DNA from: Paralcaligenes sp. KSB-10
GTDB lineage: Bacteria > Pseudomonadota > Gammaproteobacteria > Burkholderiales > Burkholderiaceae_B
Length of the DNA: 64,000 nucleotides
Direction of reading: 5' to 3'
Assembly (NCBI RefSeq): GCF_021266465.1
Contig: NZ_CP089848.1
Coordinates: 1,302,001-1,366,000, forward strand
Shown here in pieces: positions 8,907-18,281 of this stretch. The translations under genes and the position numbers were made by a program. Below the pieces are notes generated by a model. That model did not search any database and had not been told where the DNA came from. It saw nothing but the letters and a program-made list of their open reading frames with translations. The stretch's first letter is position 1. Each line of letters opens with the position of its first letter.

Positions 8907-10106
8907 TCAGGCTCGTTCAAAAACGGCGGCAATGCCTTGCCCACCACCTATACACATGGTTTCCAGGGCATAGCGGCCCTGACGGCGCGACAGCTCATGC
9001 AGCATCGTGGCCAGGATCCGCATACCGGTTGCGCCCACCGGGTGGCCCAGCGATATACCCGAGCCGTTGACGTTCAATTTTTCCGCATCATGCCAATCCC
9101 ATTCCTTGAGTACGGACAATACTTGGCAGGCAAACGCTTCATTGATTTCGACCAGGCTCATGTCGTTCAGGGACAGGCCGAGCCGGGAGAGCAGTTTCTT
9201 CACGGCAGGAACCGGGCCGATTCCCATCACACCGGGTTCGCATCCAGCGGCCGCCCAGCCATTCAAAAAGGCCAGCGGCTGCAAGCCCAGGGCATGGAGC
9301 TTGTCTTCGGCCACGATCAGGCAAGCGGCGGCCGCATCGTTTTGCTGGCAGGCATTTCCGGCCGTGACCACGCCGCCTTTCACGATCGGCCTGAGTCGAG
9401 CCAGTGACTCCACGCTCAGATCGGCACGCAGGCCTTCATCTCGCTTGAAAATAACCGGGTCGCCTCTACGCTGAGGAACGGAAATCGGCACGATCTCCTG
9501 ATCGAAACGGCCCTCATCCCAGGCTGCGTTGGCACGCTGCTGGCTACGCAAGGCATACTGGTCGGACTCTTCACGGCTGATGCCGTATTTCCTGGCCAGA
9601 TTTTCGGCGGTTTCTATCATCCCCGAAATAGGACCGAAGCGATGCTCGGGCTGGGCGCGCTCGCGGCCACGATCCAGGCGGTCGTGCAATACAACGGACC
9701 CCGCGCGCGCGCCCCAGCGCATGCTGGTGGTGTAAAACTCCACATTGCTCATGCTTTCAACGCCGCCAGCCAGCACTACGTCGGCCGCTCCGCTTTGCAC
9801 CATCATGGCGGCAGTCGCCACAGCCTGTACACCGCTGCCGCAGCGACGGTCCAGCTGCATGCCCGGCACATCGACCGGCAGCCCCGCTTCCAGCGCAATC
9901 CAGCGACCGACACAGGGAACTTCGCTATTGGCATAGGACTGGGCAAACACCACATCGTCGATCAATACCGGGTCTATCTGTGTCCGGCCCAGGACTTCCC
10001 TGACGACGGCCGCCCCCAGGTGCTCCACCGCAATACTCTTCAAGCCGCCGCCAAATGCACCTATGGCCGTCCGGACCGGCGCCACAATCGCAGCACGTCT
10101 GATCAT
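8907..10106 (-). CDS. Thiolase (acetyl-CoA C-acyltransferase)
   Basis: 399 residues; the start has AAAGGA at the right distance. The catalytic set is complete: nucleophile C89 (DRRCGSG), H355 (SLGHPVGATG), and C385 (CIGGGQG), with the VEINEAFA motif. Catalyses thiolytic cleavage of a 3-oxoacyl-CoA to acetyl-CoA (or propionyl-CoA) and a shortened acyl-CoA; the degradative role is inferred from the beta-oxidation genes around it. Cytoplasmic. Confidence 0.85.
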   Translation of the reverse strand: MIRRAAIVAPVRTAIGAFGGGLKSIAVEHLGAAVVREVLGRTQIDPVLIDDVVFAQSYANSEVPCVGRWIALEAGLPVDVPGMQLDRRCGSGVQAVATAAMMVQSGAADVVLAGGVESMSNVEFYTTSMRWGARAGSVVLHDRLDRGRERAQPEHRFGPISGMIETAENLARKYGISREESDQYALRSQQRANAAWDEGRFDQEIVPISVPQRRGDPVIFKRDEGLRADLSVESLARLRPIVKGGVVTAGNACQQNDAAAACLIVAEDKLHALGLQPLAFLNGWAAAGCEPGVMGIGPVPAVKKLLSRLGLSLNDMSLVEINEAFACQVLSVLKEWDWHDAEKLNVNGSGISLGHPVGATGMRILATMLHELSRRQGRYALETMCIGGGQGIAAVFERA

Positions 10107-10133
10107 TTTGTATTCCTTTAATTCCAATGACTG

Positions 10134-10910
10134 TCAATCGAACTTCGCCGGTTCCTTGGCAAAGAACGCCCTGACCCCTTCCCGGCACTCCGGCGAGGTA
10201 AAAGCCTGATCGCTGGCCGCCAGCGATTTTTCAATCAGCTCGCTGGTCGGGCTATTGAACGCGTCATTGATCAGGGCTTTGGCCAAGGCCAGGGCCCGAC
10301 GCGGCCCGATACTTAATTTGTGAGCCAATTCCACGGCTGCCCGCAGGCTGGCTCCGGGCCTGGCAATCCGGTTGACGAGCCCGTAGCGCAACGCTGTTTC
10401 GGCGTCTATTGGCTCACCCAGGAAAATCATCTCTTTGGCCCGTGCTGCGCCAATTTTTCGAGTCAGGCGAAACGTGCCGCCGCTACTGGGAAACACGCCC
10501 AGCTTGATCTCAGGCAAGGCCAGCCTGGACTTTTCGTCCATCACCAGGAGATCGCAACACAAGGCAATCTCCAGTCCACCGCCATACGCCAGGCCGTTTA
10601 TCGCCGCAATGGTCGGCTGACGCAGGCTTTCCAGTTTCCTGAATACTGCGTTTTGAAACAGCAATTTCTTTTCCACCACCTGGCCTGGCAGGGTCATGTC
10701 CTTGAATTCGGAGACATCCGAGCCCGCACAAAATGCACGCTCCCCCTGACCAGTGATAATCACCGCCCGTACGGCCGTGTCTTGAGCAATACCGTCGAGG
10801 TGCCGATTCAAATCCCTGGTCAAGGCAAGATTGACCACATTCAACGGCGGATTGCACAGCGTCAGAATAGCCACCGGGCCATCGACGCGAATTTCCACAA
10901 GATCAGGCAT
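10134..10910 (-). CDS. Enoyl-CoA hydratase/isomerase family protein
   Basis: 258-residue crotonase. Oxyanion-hole segments are visible: AFCAGSDVSEF and INGLAYGGGLEIAL. The glutamates usual for hydratases are partly replaced around LPEIKLGVFPSSGG, so hydratase versus another crotonase activity is not certain. The start at ATG 10910 matches the family N-terminus; a TTG at 10979 overlapping the SDR stop (TTGA) is an alternative that would add 23 residues. Part of the minus-strand operon. Confidence 0.8.
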   Translation of the reverse strand: MPDLVEIRVDGPVAILTLCNPPLNVVNLALTRDLNRHLDGIAQDTAVRAVIITGQGERAFCAGSDVSEFKDMTLPGQVVEKKLLFQNAVFRKLESLRQPTIAAINGLAYGGGLEIALCCDLLVMDEKSRLALPEIKLGVFPSSGGTFRLTRKIGAARAKEMIFLGEPIDAETALRYGLVNRIARPGASLRAAVELAHKLSIGPRRALALAKALINDAFNSPTSELIEKSLAASDQAFTSPECREGVRAFFAKEPAKFD

Positions 10911-10975
10911 ACCAAGACCACCGGCGATGTGAACAGCCCCTAATTTCCATAAGGAATGAAAGAACGACTTGCGCC

Positions 10976-11725
10976 TCAACCATAGCGGCCTCCCGTCACA
11001 TGCAGGGTTTCGCCGGTAATGAAACTGGCGCGCTCGGAAGCCAGAAATGCCACGGCATCGGCAATGTCGTCGGGCAGCCCGGTGCGGGCCATGGGTGTAT
11101 TTTTTATCGCCAGTTCACGAATTTTCTCGTAATAGCTCAGCATTTTTATGGCCTCGGTTTCCATGAAACCGGGAGCCACGGCGTTGACCGTGATATTGTG
11201 CTTGCCGTCTTCCAGCGACAGGGCTCGGGTCAGGCCCAGCAACCCAGCCTTGGCGGCCGAATAGTTGGCCTGGCCAGGATTACCGAAATACGCTCTGGAT
11301 GAAATATTGATGATGCGACCCCACTTGTGCTCGATCATGTGCGGCAATACCGCCTTGCAAGCCAGGAACGAACCTTTCAAGATGACTTCGATGACCAGGT
11401 CCCAATCTTCCTCGGTCATTTTGGTGGCCACCCTATCTCTCGGAAAACCGGCATTATTGACCAGTATATGCACACCGCCGAATTTTTCCACGGTGGCCGC
11501 CACCAGATCATCCACCTCCTGTTTTTTGGTGATATCGGCCCGCAGCGCAATGACTTCCAGGCCTTGCTCCAGAAACTGGCCTTTCGTGATTTCCAGCTGA
11601 TTCGGCTCAATGTCGGTCAACACCACCCGGGCGCCTTCCCGGGCGAGGCAACGCGCAGTTGCGGCGCCCAGCCCCCGGCCTGATCCCGTCACTATCGCCA
11701 CCTTGTCTTTCAATCCCAAATCCAT
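10976..11725 (-). CDS. SDR family oxidoreductase (3-hydroxyacyl-CoA dehydrogenase type)
   Basis: 249 residues with the Rossmann motif TGSGRGLG, NNAG, the catalytic Ser (NISSRAYFG) and YSAAK. An acidic residue after beta-2 (VVLTDIE) favours NAD(H). In this setting it probably oxidises the 3-hydroxyacyl-CoA made by the crotonase or MaoC hydratase. GGAGAGGC lies before the ATG. Confidence 0.82.
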   Translation of the reverse strand: MDLGLKDKVAIVTGSGRGLGAATARCLAREGARVVLTDIEPNQLEITKGQFLEQGLEVIALRADITKKQEVDDLVAATVEKFGGVHILVNNAGFPRDRVATKMTEEDWDLVIEVILKGSFLACKAVLPHMIEHKWGRIINISSRAYFGNPGQANYSAAKAGLLGLTRALSLEDGKHNITVNAVAPGFMETEAIKMLSYYEKIRELAIKNTPMARTGLPDDIADAVAFLASERASFITGETLHVTGGRYG

Positions 11726-11754
11726 AAAGCCTCTCCATCCTTGTCGTCAAATCG

Positions 11755-12609
11755 TTAACCCAGCGTCACGCGCCCGCCATTCAAAACCACCTTACCCGTT
11801 TCGGTATTGACCATGCGGAACGACACCTCGTCGCCATCGCGCCACATATCGGTACGCAGTTCATCGCCGGGAAAGACCGGCGCCGTAAACCTTGCTCGCA
11901 TACCGGCCATTCGCGGAATCTCGTAATCGAGCTGATTCCTGAGCACGGCGTGGCAGGCAATGCCCATGCTGCACAGTCCATGCAATATCGGCCTGCCGAA
12001 TCCGGCCTCATCCGCCACCCGCGGATCGGCATGCAGAGGATTGAAGTCGCCATTCAATCGATACAGCAGCGCCTGTTGCGGCAAAGTTTTAGCGACCTCG
12101 GAACAGTCCGGAACGCGATCCGGCATTTGATGCGGTTTGGGAGGCATTTCGCCGTTGTCTCCGCAGCCACCGTCGCCGCGCAGCAGGGAAAGCTGCGATA
12201 TTGTGGCCAGCAGCCGGCCGCTGGCCGCGTCGGCAAGCTGTCGCTCTTGAAGCAGCAGAGCGCCCCTTTCCGGGCCTTTGTCGTAGATGGCCTTGACCTT
12301 ATTGGTGCTTTTTATGGTTCCCGACGCCGGCAACGTCTCATGAAAATGGATCGATTGTTCGGCATGCACCAGCCGCTTCCAGTCTATGCCGGTGTCGGGC
12401 TCTTTGGCCCAAAACCCCGGATAGCCCAGGACCAGAGCAAACGTGGGGAAAACAATTTGATTCTGCTCGTACACAAATCGGAGTTGTCGTTCGTCCAGAG
12501 GATCCGCCCCCAAGCCTATCGACAAGGCATACAACATGGCATCCCTGGGGTTATAGGTCTGGATGATTTCCTCGAACTTCCTGCTCAACAGTTGATGGGC
12601 GTCAATCAT
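11755..12609 (-). CDS. MaoC-like (R)-specific enoyl-CoA hydratase, double hot-dog
   Basis: 284 residues. The N-terminal half resembles hydratase 2 of peroxisomal MFE-2 (NPRDAMLYALSIGLG and FVYE); the C-terminal half has the hydratase-2 motif DFNPLHADP...AGFGRPILHG, with Asp and His as catalytic residues. It overlaps the upstream acyl-CoA ligase by 8 bases, showing coupling. Having both a crotonase and a MaoC hydratase in one operon suggests two hydration steps or two stereochemical routes (inference). Confidence 0.83.
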   Translation of the reverse strand: MIDAHQLLSRKFEEIIQTYNPRDAMLYALSIGLGADPLDERQLRFVYEQNQIVFPTFALVLGYPGFWAKEPDTGIDWKRLVHAEQSIHFHETLPASGTIKSTNKVKAIYDKGPERGALLLQERQLADAASGRLLATISQLSLLRGDGGCGDNGEMPPKPHQMPDRVPDCSEVAKTLPQQALLYRLNGDFNPLHADPRVADEAGFGRPILHGLCSMGIACHAVLRNQLDYEIPRMAGMRARFTAPVFPGDELRTDMWRDGDEVSFRMVNTETGKVVLNGGRVTLG

Positions 12610-14701
12610 GGCACGCCCCGACCACCACCGCGTCCAGAGCGCATGCACCCTGGCCTTCCTCGAAAACCATCACCGGATTCAAGTCCATGCTGCTGAACTG
12701 GCTGGAATTGGCCACGGCAAATTCCGAAATACTGCTCAGCAACCTGGCCAGGGCGTTCACATCGGCCCTGGCGCTGCCCCTGAATCCGTCCAGCAGCGCA
12801 TGGCCCTTGATTTCCCGGATCATGCGTCGCGCTTCATCGACGCCAAAAGGTGCCACCCTGAACACCACATCCTTAAACAGTTCGGTAAAAATTCCACCCA
12901 GGCCGAACATCACTACAGGCCCGAAAAGCGGGTCGTTGTTCACTCCAATAATGGTTTCCACACCCTTGGGCGCCATTTTGACAACCAGCACCCCTTCGAT
13001 CCGGATATCATCGCCCAGGCTTTTCGCACGCTGCATCAGCACATTGAAGTGCGCGGCGACCTCCTGATCGCTGCCGATATTAACGATGACTCCACCCATC
13101 TCTGTTTTATGCACTATCTGCGGAGACACTATTTTCATGACTACCGGATAGCCGATGTGCCGCGCCGCCGCAATAGCCTGATTCACCGACGTGACCAATT
13201 CACAAGGCATGAAGTCGACACCAGCCTTTTGCAGATACCTCAGTGCGGATACTTCCGACAACGGCCCATTTTGCAACGGCACAGCAAGCGCCTTGCCATC
13301 GCGAGGTTCCGGAACAGGCATATCAAAGCCTTCCTTGATACGTGCCAGCGCGCCAAGTGCCTGCATTGCCCGGTCCGAGTCCTTGAAAATCAGGAAGCCG
13401 GCCTTTTCGTAAGAACGCACCACCTCATCGTCGGCCTCCATGCACAGCAGCGTCGGCTTGCTGTCGATGTGCGCGGCCGTGCCCTTGCCTATGGCCTCCT
13501 TGATTCTTTCGCCGAACGATGGCGTGGCGGGAAGAATCGTGAACGCACCCACGGTACTATCGTAGCCACCGTCCTCGTACATGACTTCATAGGTCCTGGT
13601 GATCAGGCTCATGTCGTTGAGCCAGCCGGCTGTGGTGTCGCACGGATTGTTATCCGTACCCAATGGGTTTATTTCCTTCAGCTTTTTCCCGGCCGCAGCC
13701 GGCAGCGGCGAGACGTCCAGTTGGTAGCGTTCAGCGGCATCGCAAAGTTGAATGCCGAATCCGCCCGACACCGTAATGATCCCCACCTTGCGTGCCTCGG
13801 GATACACCCCCCGGCTGCAGGCGTACGCGATATCGACCTGCTCTTCCGTCGTACGGGCTCGGTAAACACCATACTGTCTGAAGAGGCCTTCGTAAACCGC
13901 GTCGCTGCCCGCCAGACTGGCCGTATGTGATTGAGCCGCCAGCGCGCCCTTCTCGGATTGACCGACTTTCATGAAAACCACGGCCTTCTTGTTGTCGTGA
14001 GCAACACGCAAAGCGTCGACGAATTTCCTGCCATCGCTGACACCCTCGGCATAGGCCAGTATTACGCGGACCTCATCTTGCCGAGCCAACCAGTCTATGC
14101 AATCGGCCACATCGGTAGCCGCCTCGTTTCCAGTCGATATCCAGTAGCTGATACCCAGGCCGCGCTGCATGCACAGATAGGCCACGTGTCCGCCATAGGC
14201 ACCGCTCTGGCTGACTATGGCCACGGGTCCTGGATCGGGCAGGCGCTTGTCGAATCCGCTGCTGAACGTACCCGTGAAGCCATTGCGGCTATTCAACAGG
14301 CCAAGACAATTCGGGCCTATCAGCCTGAGTCCGCCTTTCTTGGCGATATCGGCCAGTTCCTTCTGCTTGATCCGGCCCGGGGTGTCCGTTTCCGCATAGC
14401 CCGACGCAAAAATCACGGCGGCGCCGACCCCCAGCGCCACACAATCCTCAAGCGCCCCCGTGACCTGAGCCGCCGACACGCAAATCAATGCCATATCAGG
14501 CACCTGCGGCAAATCGAACAAGGACTTGTAGGCCGGCAATCCCTGCACTACGTCGCTGCGATTATTAATGGGAAATATCGCGCCCGCATAACGGGACCGG
14601 ATGAGATAGTGCAGCGAACGCCCCGAAATCCTGGCGGGATCATTAGAGGCCCCGACAATGGCCACGGAATGAGGACAAAACACCTTGTCAAAAGAATGCA
14701 A
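12602..14701 (-). CDS. ADP-forming acyl-CoA ligase (acetate-CoA ligase family), canonical domain order
   Basis: 699 residues. Order: CoA-binding Rossmann domain (1-130, VAIVGASNDP), succinyl-CoA-ligase-like domains (about 150-460) with phosphohistidine H259 in AAQSHTASLAGS, then ATP-grasp domain (480-699, VMKIVSPQIVHKTEMGGV). Activates a carboxylic acid with CoA, giving ADP and phosphate. TTG start with GGAG 7 bases upstream. First gene of the minus-strand operon, divergent from the LysR at 14840, so it is likely the regulated entry step. Compare the permuted paralogue at 31548. Confidence 0.82.
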   Translation of the reverse strand: MHSFDKVFCPHSVAIVGASNDPARISGRSLHYLIRSRYAGAIFPINNRSDVVQGLPAYKSLFDLPQVPDMALICVSAAQVTGALEDCVALGVGAAVIFASGYAETDTPGRIKQKELADIAKKGGLRLIGPNCLGLLNSRNGFTGTFSSGFDKRLPDPGPVAIVSQSGAYGGHVAYLCMQRGLGISYWISTGNEAATDVADCIDWLARQDEVRVILAYAEGVSDGRKFVDALRVAHDNKKAVVFMKVGQSEKGALAAQSHTASLAGSDAVYEGLFRQYGVYRARTTEEQVDIAYACSRGVYPEARKVGIITVSGGFGIQLCDAAERYQLDVSPLPAAAGKKLKEINPLGTDNNPCDTTAGWLNDMSLITRTYEVMYEDGGYDSTVGAFTILPATPSFGERIKEAIGKGTAAHIDSKPTLLCMEADDEVVRSYEKAGFLIFKDSDRAMQALGALARIKEGFDMPVPEPRDGKALAVPLQNGPLSEVSALRYLQKAGVDFMPCELVTSVNQAIAAARHIGYPVVMKIVSPQIVHKTEMGGVIVNIGSDQEVAAHFNVLMQRAKSLGDDIRIEGVLVVKMAPKGVETIIGVNNDPLFGPVVMFGLGGIFTELFKDVVFRVAPFGVDEARRMIREIKGHALLDGFRGSARADVNALARLLSSISEFAVANSSQFSSMDLNPVMVFEEGQGACALDAVVVGACHD

Positions 14702-14773
14702 TCTCTATCTCCACACTTGTCATTCATGCATCGACGGCCTGGCATTTTCTCAAGGGCCACGATTTTTTAAATC

Positions 14774-14826
14774 ATGACATCGATAGACATTCTTGTATAA
14801 TATTAAATATGCAAAATTTATGTCAT
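14774..14826. promoter_or_regulatory. Divergent LysR / catabolic operon control region
   Basis: ATGACAT (14774-14780) and ATGTCAT (14820-14826) form an inverted repeat around an AT-rich centre with TATAAT at 14796-14801 and further T-rich palindromic sequence (ATAATATTAAATAT). The position between a LysR gene and its divergent operon is the usual site of LysR binding; assignment is inference. Confidence 0.45.
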
Positions 14827-14839
14827 AAAAAGTATTAGC

Positions 14840-15742
14840 ATGGAAGTCAGGCAACTACAGCAATTCGTCATCCTGGCCGAAACTCTCAGCTTTCGCGCCA
14901 CGGCAGAACGGTTGCATATCTCACAGCCGCCCCTCTCGGTGTCCATCAAGAAGCTCGAAAACGAAATCGGCGTGCCGCTGTTTATCCGCACCACGCATAG
15001 TGTCCAATTGACCAAGGCGGGCGAGTCCATACTCGAACTGGCCAAGCAAACTTTGTTCAGCATTCATGAAATTCCTCATATTGCAAAAATGACCGAAAAG
15101 GGCCTGAACGGCAAGCTCACCTTGGGCTTCGTCGGGTCGGCCAAATATTCCCTGCTGCAAAAGCTGCTGACACCATTCAAAAAAACCTATCCTCAAGTCA
15201 GCCTGCATTTTTATGAAAACAATAATTCGGGCATTGTGCAGTCACTGGAAAAGAATGAAATAGATATAGGTATCATCCGGGTTCCCTTGACCCTGATGAG
15301 CTCGATCAAGTACGAGATTGTGGAAAACGACCGATTCCTGGTCGCAGTGCCCAGGCAGCATCCCCTTGCTCAAAAGGAAGAAATAGCACTGGCCGACCTC
15401 AAGCACGAATCATTTATCGGCTATACCGCCGGATCCGTTCCTGGCTTGCATGCCATATCCATGCTGCTCTTCCAGGGATCCGGATTCCTGCCTACGATTT
15501 CACAGGCCGCAGAGCAGGTCGAAACCATTCTTTTTCTGGTGGAAATAGGTATGGGCATTGCGCTCGTTCCGTCCAGCGCATTGGCCAAGCCCCTGAAAAA
15601 CGTGGTGTATAAAAACCTGGCCAAGCGCAGCCCGCAGCCCGCTATGGGATTGGCTCTGGCATATAACCCAAAGTACAAATCCCTAACCACGCTGCGTTTT
15701 CTGGAAATGGCTTCGTCGATTATTTCGCAAGAAAAAAAATAA
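14840..15742 (+). CDS. LysR-family transcriptional regulator
   Basis: 300 residues. Winged helix-turn-helix at 1-60 (ETLSFRATAERLHISQPPLSVSIKKLE), followed by a LysR substrate-binding domain (about 90-295). Divergent from the acyl-CoA ligase operon, so the probable activator of it, responding to the acid or its CoA ester. Followed by a strong terminator. Its lower GC and many Lys/Ile codons compared with neighbours are noticeable but not extreme. Confidence 0.88.
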   Translation: MEVRQLQQFVILAETLSFRATAERLHISQPPLSVSIKKLENEIGVPLFIRTTHSVQLTKAGESILELAKQTLFSIHEIPHIAKMTEKGLNGKLTLGFVGSAKYSLLQKLLTPFKKTYPQVSLHFYENNNSGIVQSLEKNEIDIGIIRVPLTLMSSIKYEIVENDRFLVAVPRQHPLAQKEEIALADLKHESFIGYTAGSVPGLHAISMLLFQGSGFLPTISQAAEQVETILFLVEIGMGIALVPSSALAKPLKNVVYKNLAKRSPQPAMGLALAYNPKYKSLTTLRFLEMASSIISQEKK

Positions 15743-15743
15743 C

Positions 15744-15780
15744 AAGCTTGCCGGCACCATGAGGGGCGGCAAGCTTTTTT
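15744..15780 (+). terminator. Rho-independent terminator after LysR
   Basis: AAGCTTGCCG (15744-15753) pairs with CGGCAAGCTT (15767-15776), followed by a T run. It separates the LysR gene from the convergent Bug receptor gene and probably works in the plus direction. Confidence 0.85.
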
Positions 15781-15810
15781 AACAAGCGATAATGCGGCCC
15801 ATCAAACTGT

Positions 15811-16785
15811 TTATTCGATGCTTATTTTCGCCTTGGTTATAACCTGGGCATATTTTTTGACCTCGCCTTTCATATAATCTTTACTATCGGCGAGCGAACG
15901 CCAATCCGGGCTGACCCCCATCGATTTGAATTTCCGCACGACATCGGGCATCGCGAGAATCTGTTTGATCTGCGCGTTCAGTTTTTCCGACACGGCCGCC
16001 GGCGTATCTTTAGGCACAAAGAATCCATTCCAGAAGGCCACGTCGAAACCCGTGAACCCCTGCTCCTGCATGGTAGGAACATCGGGCAGATCGGGATCGC
16101 GCTTTGCCGTGCTGATGGCCAAGGCCTTGACCTTGCCCGATTTGATAAACGCCAGAGAGGCCGGCAAGGTTTCGAAACTGAAGGTCACCTGGCCGCCGAT
16201 CAGGGCGGTAATGTCATTGGAGCTGCCGCTGAACGGGATATGGATTGAATCGAAAGGCGTATTGTCCCTCATGATTTCGGCCGCCAGATGCGGAGACGAA
16301 CCAATGCCGGCCGAACCGAACGAGGTTTTGCCGGGGTTCGCCTTGATATAAGACAACAGGTCCCCGGTATTGTTCATCGGGCTGTCGCCCTTCACCAGCA
16401 GAGTCAGTGCGCCCGACACCAGGGTCGTCACAGGCGTGAAATCATTGATCAGGCTGTAGTTCAATTTCTTGAACAAGGTTTGGTTGATGGCGTGGCCGGT
16501 AGTCGCCAGCAGGATGGTGTAGCCATCCGGCTTCTCCCTTTTCACAAACGCGGCACCGATATTTCCACCTGCACCGGGCTTGTTTTCAACGATAAACGTC
16601 TGGCCGTTCATCTCGGACAGTTTGCTGGCCACCAGGCGGGCCGCTATGTCCGATGATCCTCCAGGCGAATACGGCACCACCACTGCCACCGATCGCGAGG
16701 GATAGCTTGATTCCGCGTGGGATGCCATAGAGAAACAACCCAGCACCAGCGCCGCAAAACACGATGTTATTTTTTTACGCACCAT
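15811..16785 (-). CDS. Tripartite tricarboxylate transporter (Bug) receptor
   Basis: 324 residues with a signal peptide (FAALVLGCFSMASHA). Family signatures: YPSRSVAVVVPYSPGGSSD, ENKPGAGGNIGA, and DGYTILLATTG. Bug proteins bind carboxylates or related small molecules in the periplasm. No TctA/TctB membrane genes lie nearby, as is common for these expanded families. Start has GGAG 8 bases upstream. Probably cotranscribed with the acyl-CoA dehydrogenase just upstream; context links it to the acid degraded by this island. Confidence 0.87.
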   Translation of the reverse strand: MVRKKITSCFAALVLGCFSMASHAESSYPSRSVAVVVPYSPGGSSDIAARLVASKLSEMNGQTFIVENKPGAGGNIGAAFVKREKPDGYTILLATTGHAINQTLFKKLNYSLINDFTPVTTLVSGALTLLVKGDSPMNNTGDLLSYIKANPGKTSFGSAGIGSSPHLAAEIMRDNTPFDSIHIPFSGSSNDITALIGGQVTFSFETLPASLAFIKSGKVKALAISTAKRDPDLPDVPTMQEQGFTGFDVAFWNGFFVPKDTPAAVSEKLNAQIKQILAMPDVVRKFKSMGVSPDWRSLADSKDYMKGEVKKYAQVITKAKISIE

Positions 16786-16819
16786 AAAGTCTCCAGAAAA
16801 AATTGAAATCGAACCCTTT

Positions 16820-17974
16820 TTATCCTGCAAAATCCCTGATCATGTTTTTGGCAATCACCAATTGCTGAATCTGGCTGGTGCCTTCATAGATTCTCAGAAT
16901 GCGAACATCCCGATAAAACCGCTCCATGCCGTACTCCGCCATATAACCGGCGCCACCCAAAATCTGGATAGCCTTGTCGGCCACACGCCCGCACATTTCC
17001 GAGGCGAATAATTTGGCGCAGGCCGCTTCCGTCGTATGCTCCAGGCCATCGTCGCGGCGACGCGCCACATCAATCACCATCGTGCGAGCCGCATAAAGCT
17101 CTGTTTTGCTATCGGCCAGCATGGCCTGCACCAACTGGAAGTTCGCGATCGGCTGGCCGAACTGCCTGCGCTCGACCGCATATTTCAATGCGTCATTCAA
17201 GATGCGCTGAGCAACGCCGACGCAAATCGCGGCAATATGCATACGCCCTTTGTCGAGAGTTTTCATGGCAGTCTTGAACCCCAGGCCAGGCTTGCCGCCA
17301 ATAATGTTTTTGGCTGGAACCACGCAATCCTCGAAAATCACATCGCAGGTGTGCGAGCCTTTGAGCCCCATCTTTTTATCCACCGCACCCAGTGCAATGC
17401 CTTTAGATCTGGCGTCGACGATAAATGCGCTGATTCCGCCCGCCCGACGATTGCCCGGGTCCGTGCGGGCCATCAAGGTAAACACGCTGGCCTCAGGCGC
17501 ATTGGTGATGTAGCGCTTGGTGCCATTGATAATATAGTTGTCGCCGTCCCTCATCGCCGTGGTTTGCAGCGATGCAGCGTCCGAACCCGAACCGGGCTCG
17601 GTCAAGGCAAAAGACGCAATATATTCACCGCTGGCCATCTTCGGCAGATAGGTCTGCTTTTGCTCCTGGGTACCGTCAATCAGGATGCCCTGGGACCCTA
17701 TACCCAGGTTGGTGCCTGCCATCGAACGGAACGCCGGCGAGGTCTGGCACAATTCAAATACCGTCAATACCTCTTCCTCGGCGCTCAATCCCAGGCCGCC
17801 ATACTCCTCTGGAATCGTCAGGCCGAATAAGCCCATCGCCTTCATTTCTTCTATCAGCGGCTCTGGGATCTGGTCGGATTCGGCAACCTGTGCTTCTGCA
17901 GGAACCAAGCGCTCCCTGACAAAGCGCCTGACACTATCCAGCAATATATTCAGCACCTCATGATCACGAATCAT
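16820..17974 (-). CDS. Acyl-CoA dehydrogenase
   Basis: 384-residue FAD enzyme. Signatures: FALTEPGSGSDAASL (FAD/substrate), RRQFGQPIANFQLVQ, and QILGGAGYMAEYGMERFYRD; catalytic Glu in RIYEGTSQIQ near the C-terminus, as in short/medium-chain enzymes. It introduces the alpha-beta double bond in an acyl-CoA and passes electrons to ETF. ATG 17974 is chosen because it begins the conserved N-terminal helix. Thirty-four bases before the Bug gene, same strand. Confidence 0.87.
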   Translation of the reverse strand: MIRDHEVLNILLDSVRRFVRERLVPAEAQVAESDQIPEPLIEEMKAMGLFGLTIPEEYGGLGLSAEEEVLTVFELCQTSPAFRSMAGTNLGIGSQGILIDGTQEQKQTYLPKMASGEYIASFALTEPGSGSDAASLQTTAMRDGDNYIINGTKRYITNAPEASVFTLMARTDPGNRRAGGISAFIVDARSKGIALGAVDKKMGLKGSHTCDVIFEDCVVPAKNIIGGKPGLGFKTAMKTLDKGRMHIAAICVGVAQRILNDALKYAVERRQFGQPIANFQLVQAMLADSKTELYAARTMVIDVARRRDDGLEHTTEAACAKLFASEMCGRVADKAIQILGGAGYMAEYGMERFYRDVRILRIYEGTSQIQQLVIAKNMIRDFAG

Positions 17975-18281
17975 GCTTGATATCTCGTCTCGGGAAATTA
18001 ATTTTTGTCGATAGCCGCACTCTGCATGACTTAGGCTTCTACAGAGGCCGACAGGCAAATCCTATCAAGGCGGCTGATATTCCTGAAGTATTTTTTTACT
18101 AAATGCTGATACGAAATAAATAATTCATCCGATTTTTAAACTGTTGCCGGATCGCGGCGCAATCCACGCAAATCCTTATAAAAACAAAAGGAATCCAGTA
18201 AGCCGTTATAAAATAGCCGTCATCGACAGGGTCTGCTTGCCATTCAACCCCATCGACACACCAAACCCACTGAGACTCTCT

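Noticed and set aside
11755-12609. Calling the MaoC protein mesaconyl-C4-CoA hydratase (Meh) because of the Mct-like neighbour
   Set aside because: Its N-terminal half resembles hydratase 2 of MFE-2, not the FAS1-type domain expected for Meh.
12608-14770. Long plus-strand frames (about 440 and 279 codons) over the acyl-CoA ligase gene
   Set aside because: Antisense by-products; the minus-strand protein has full family motifs.
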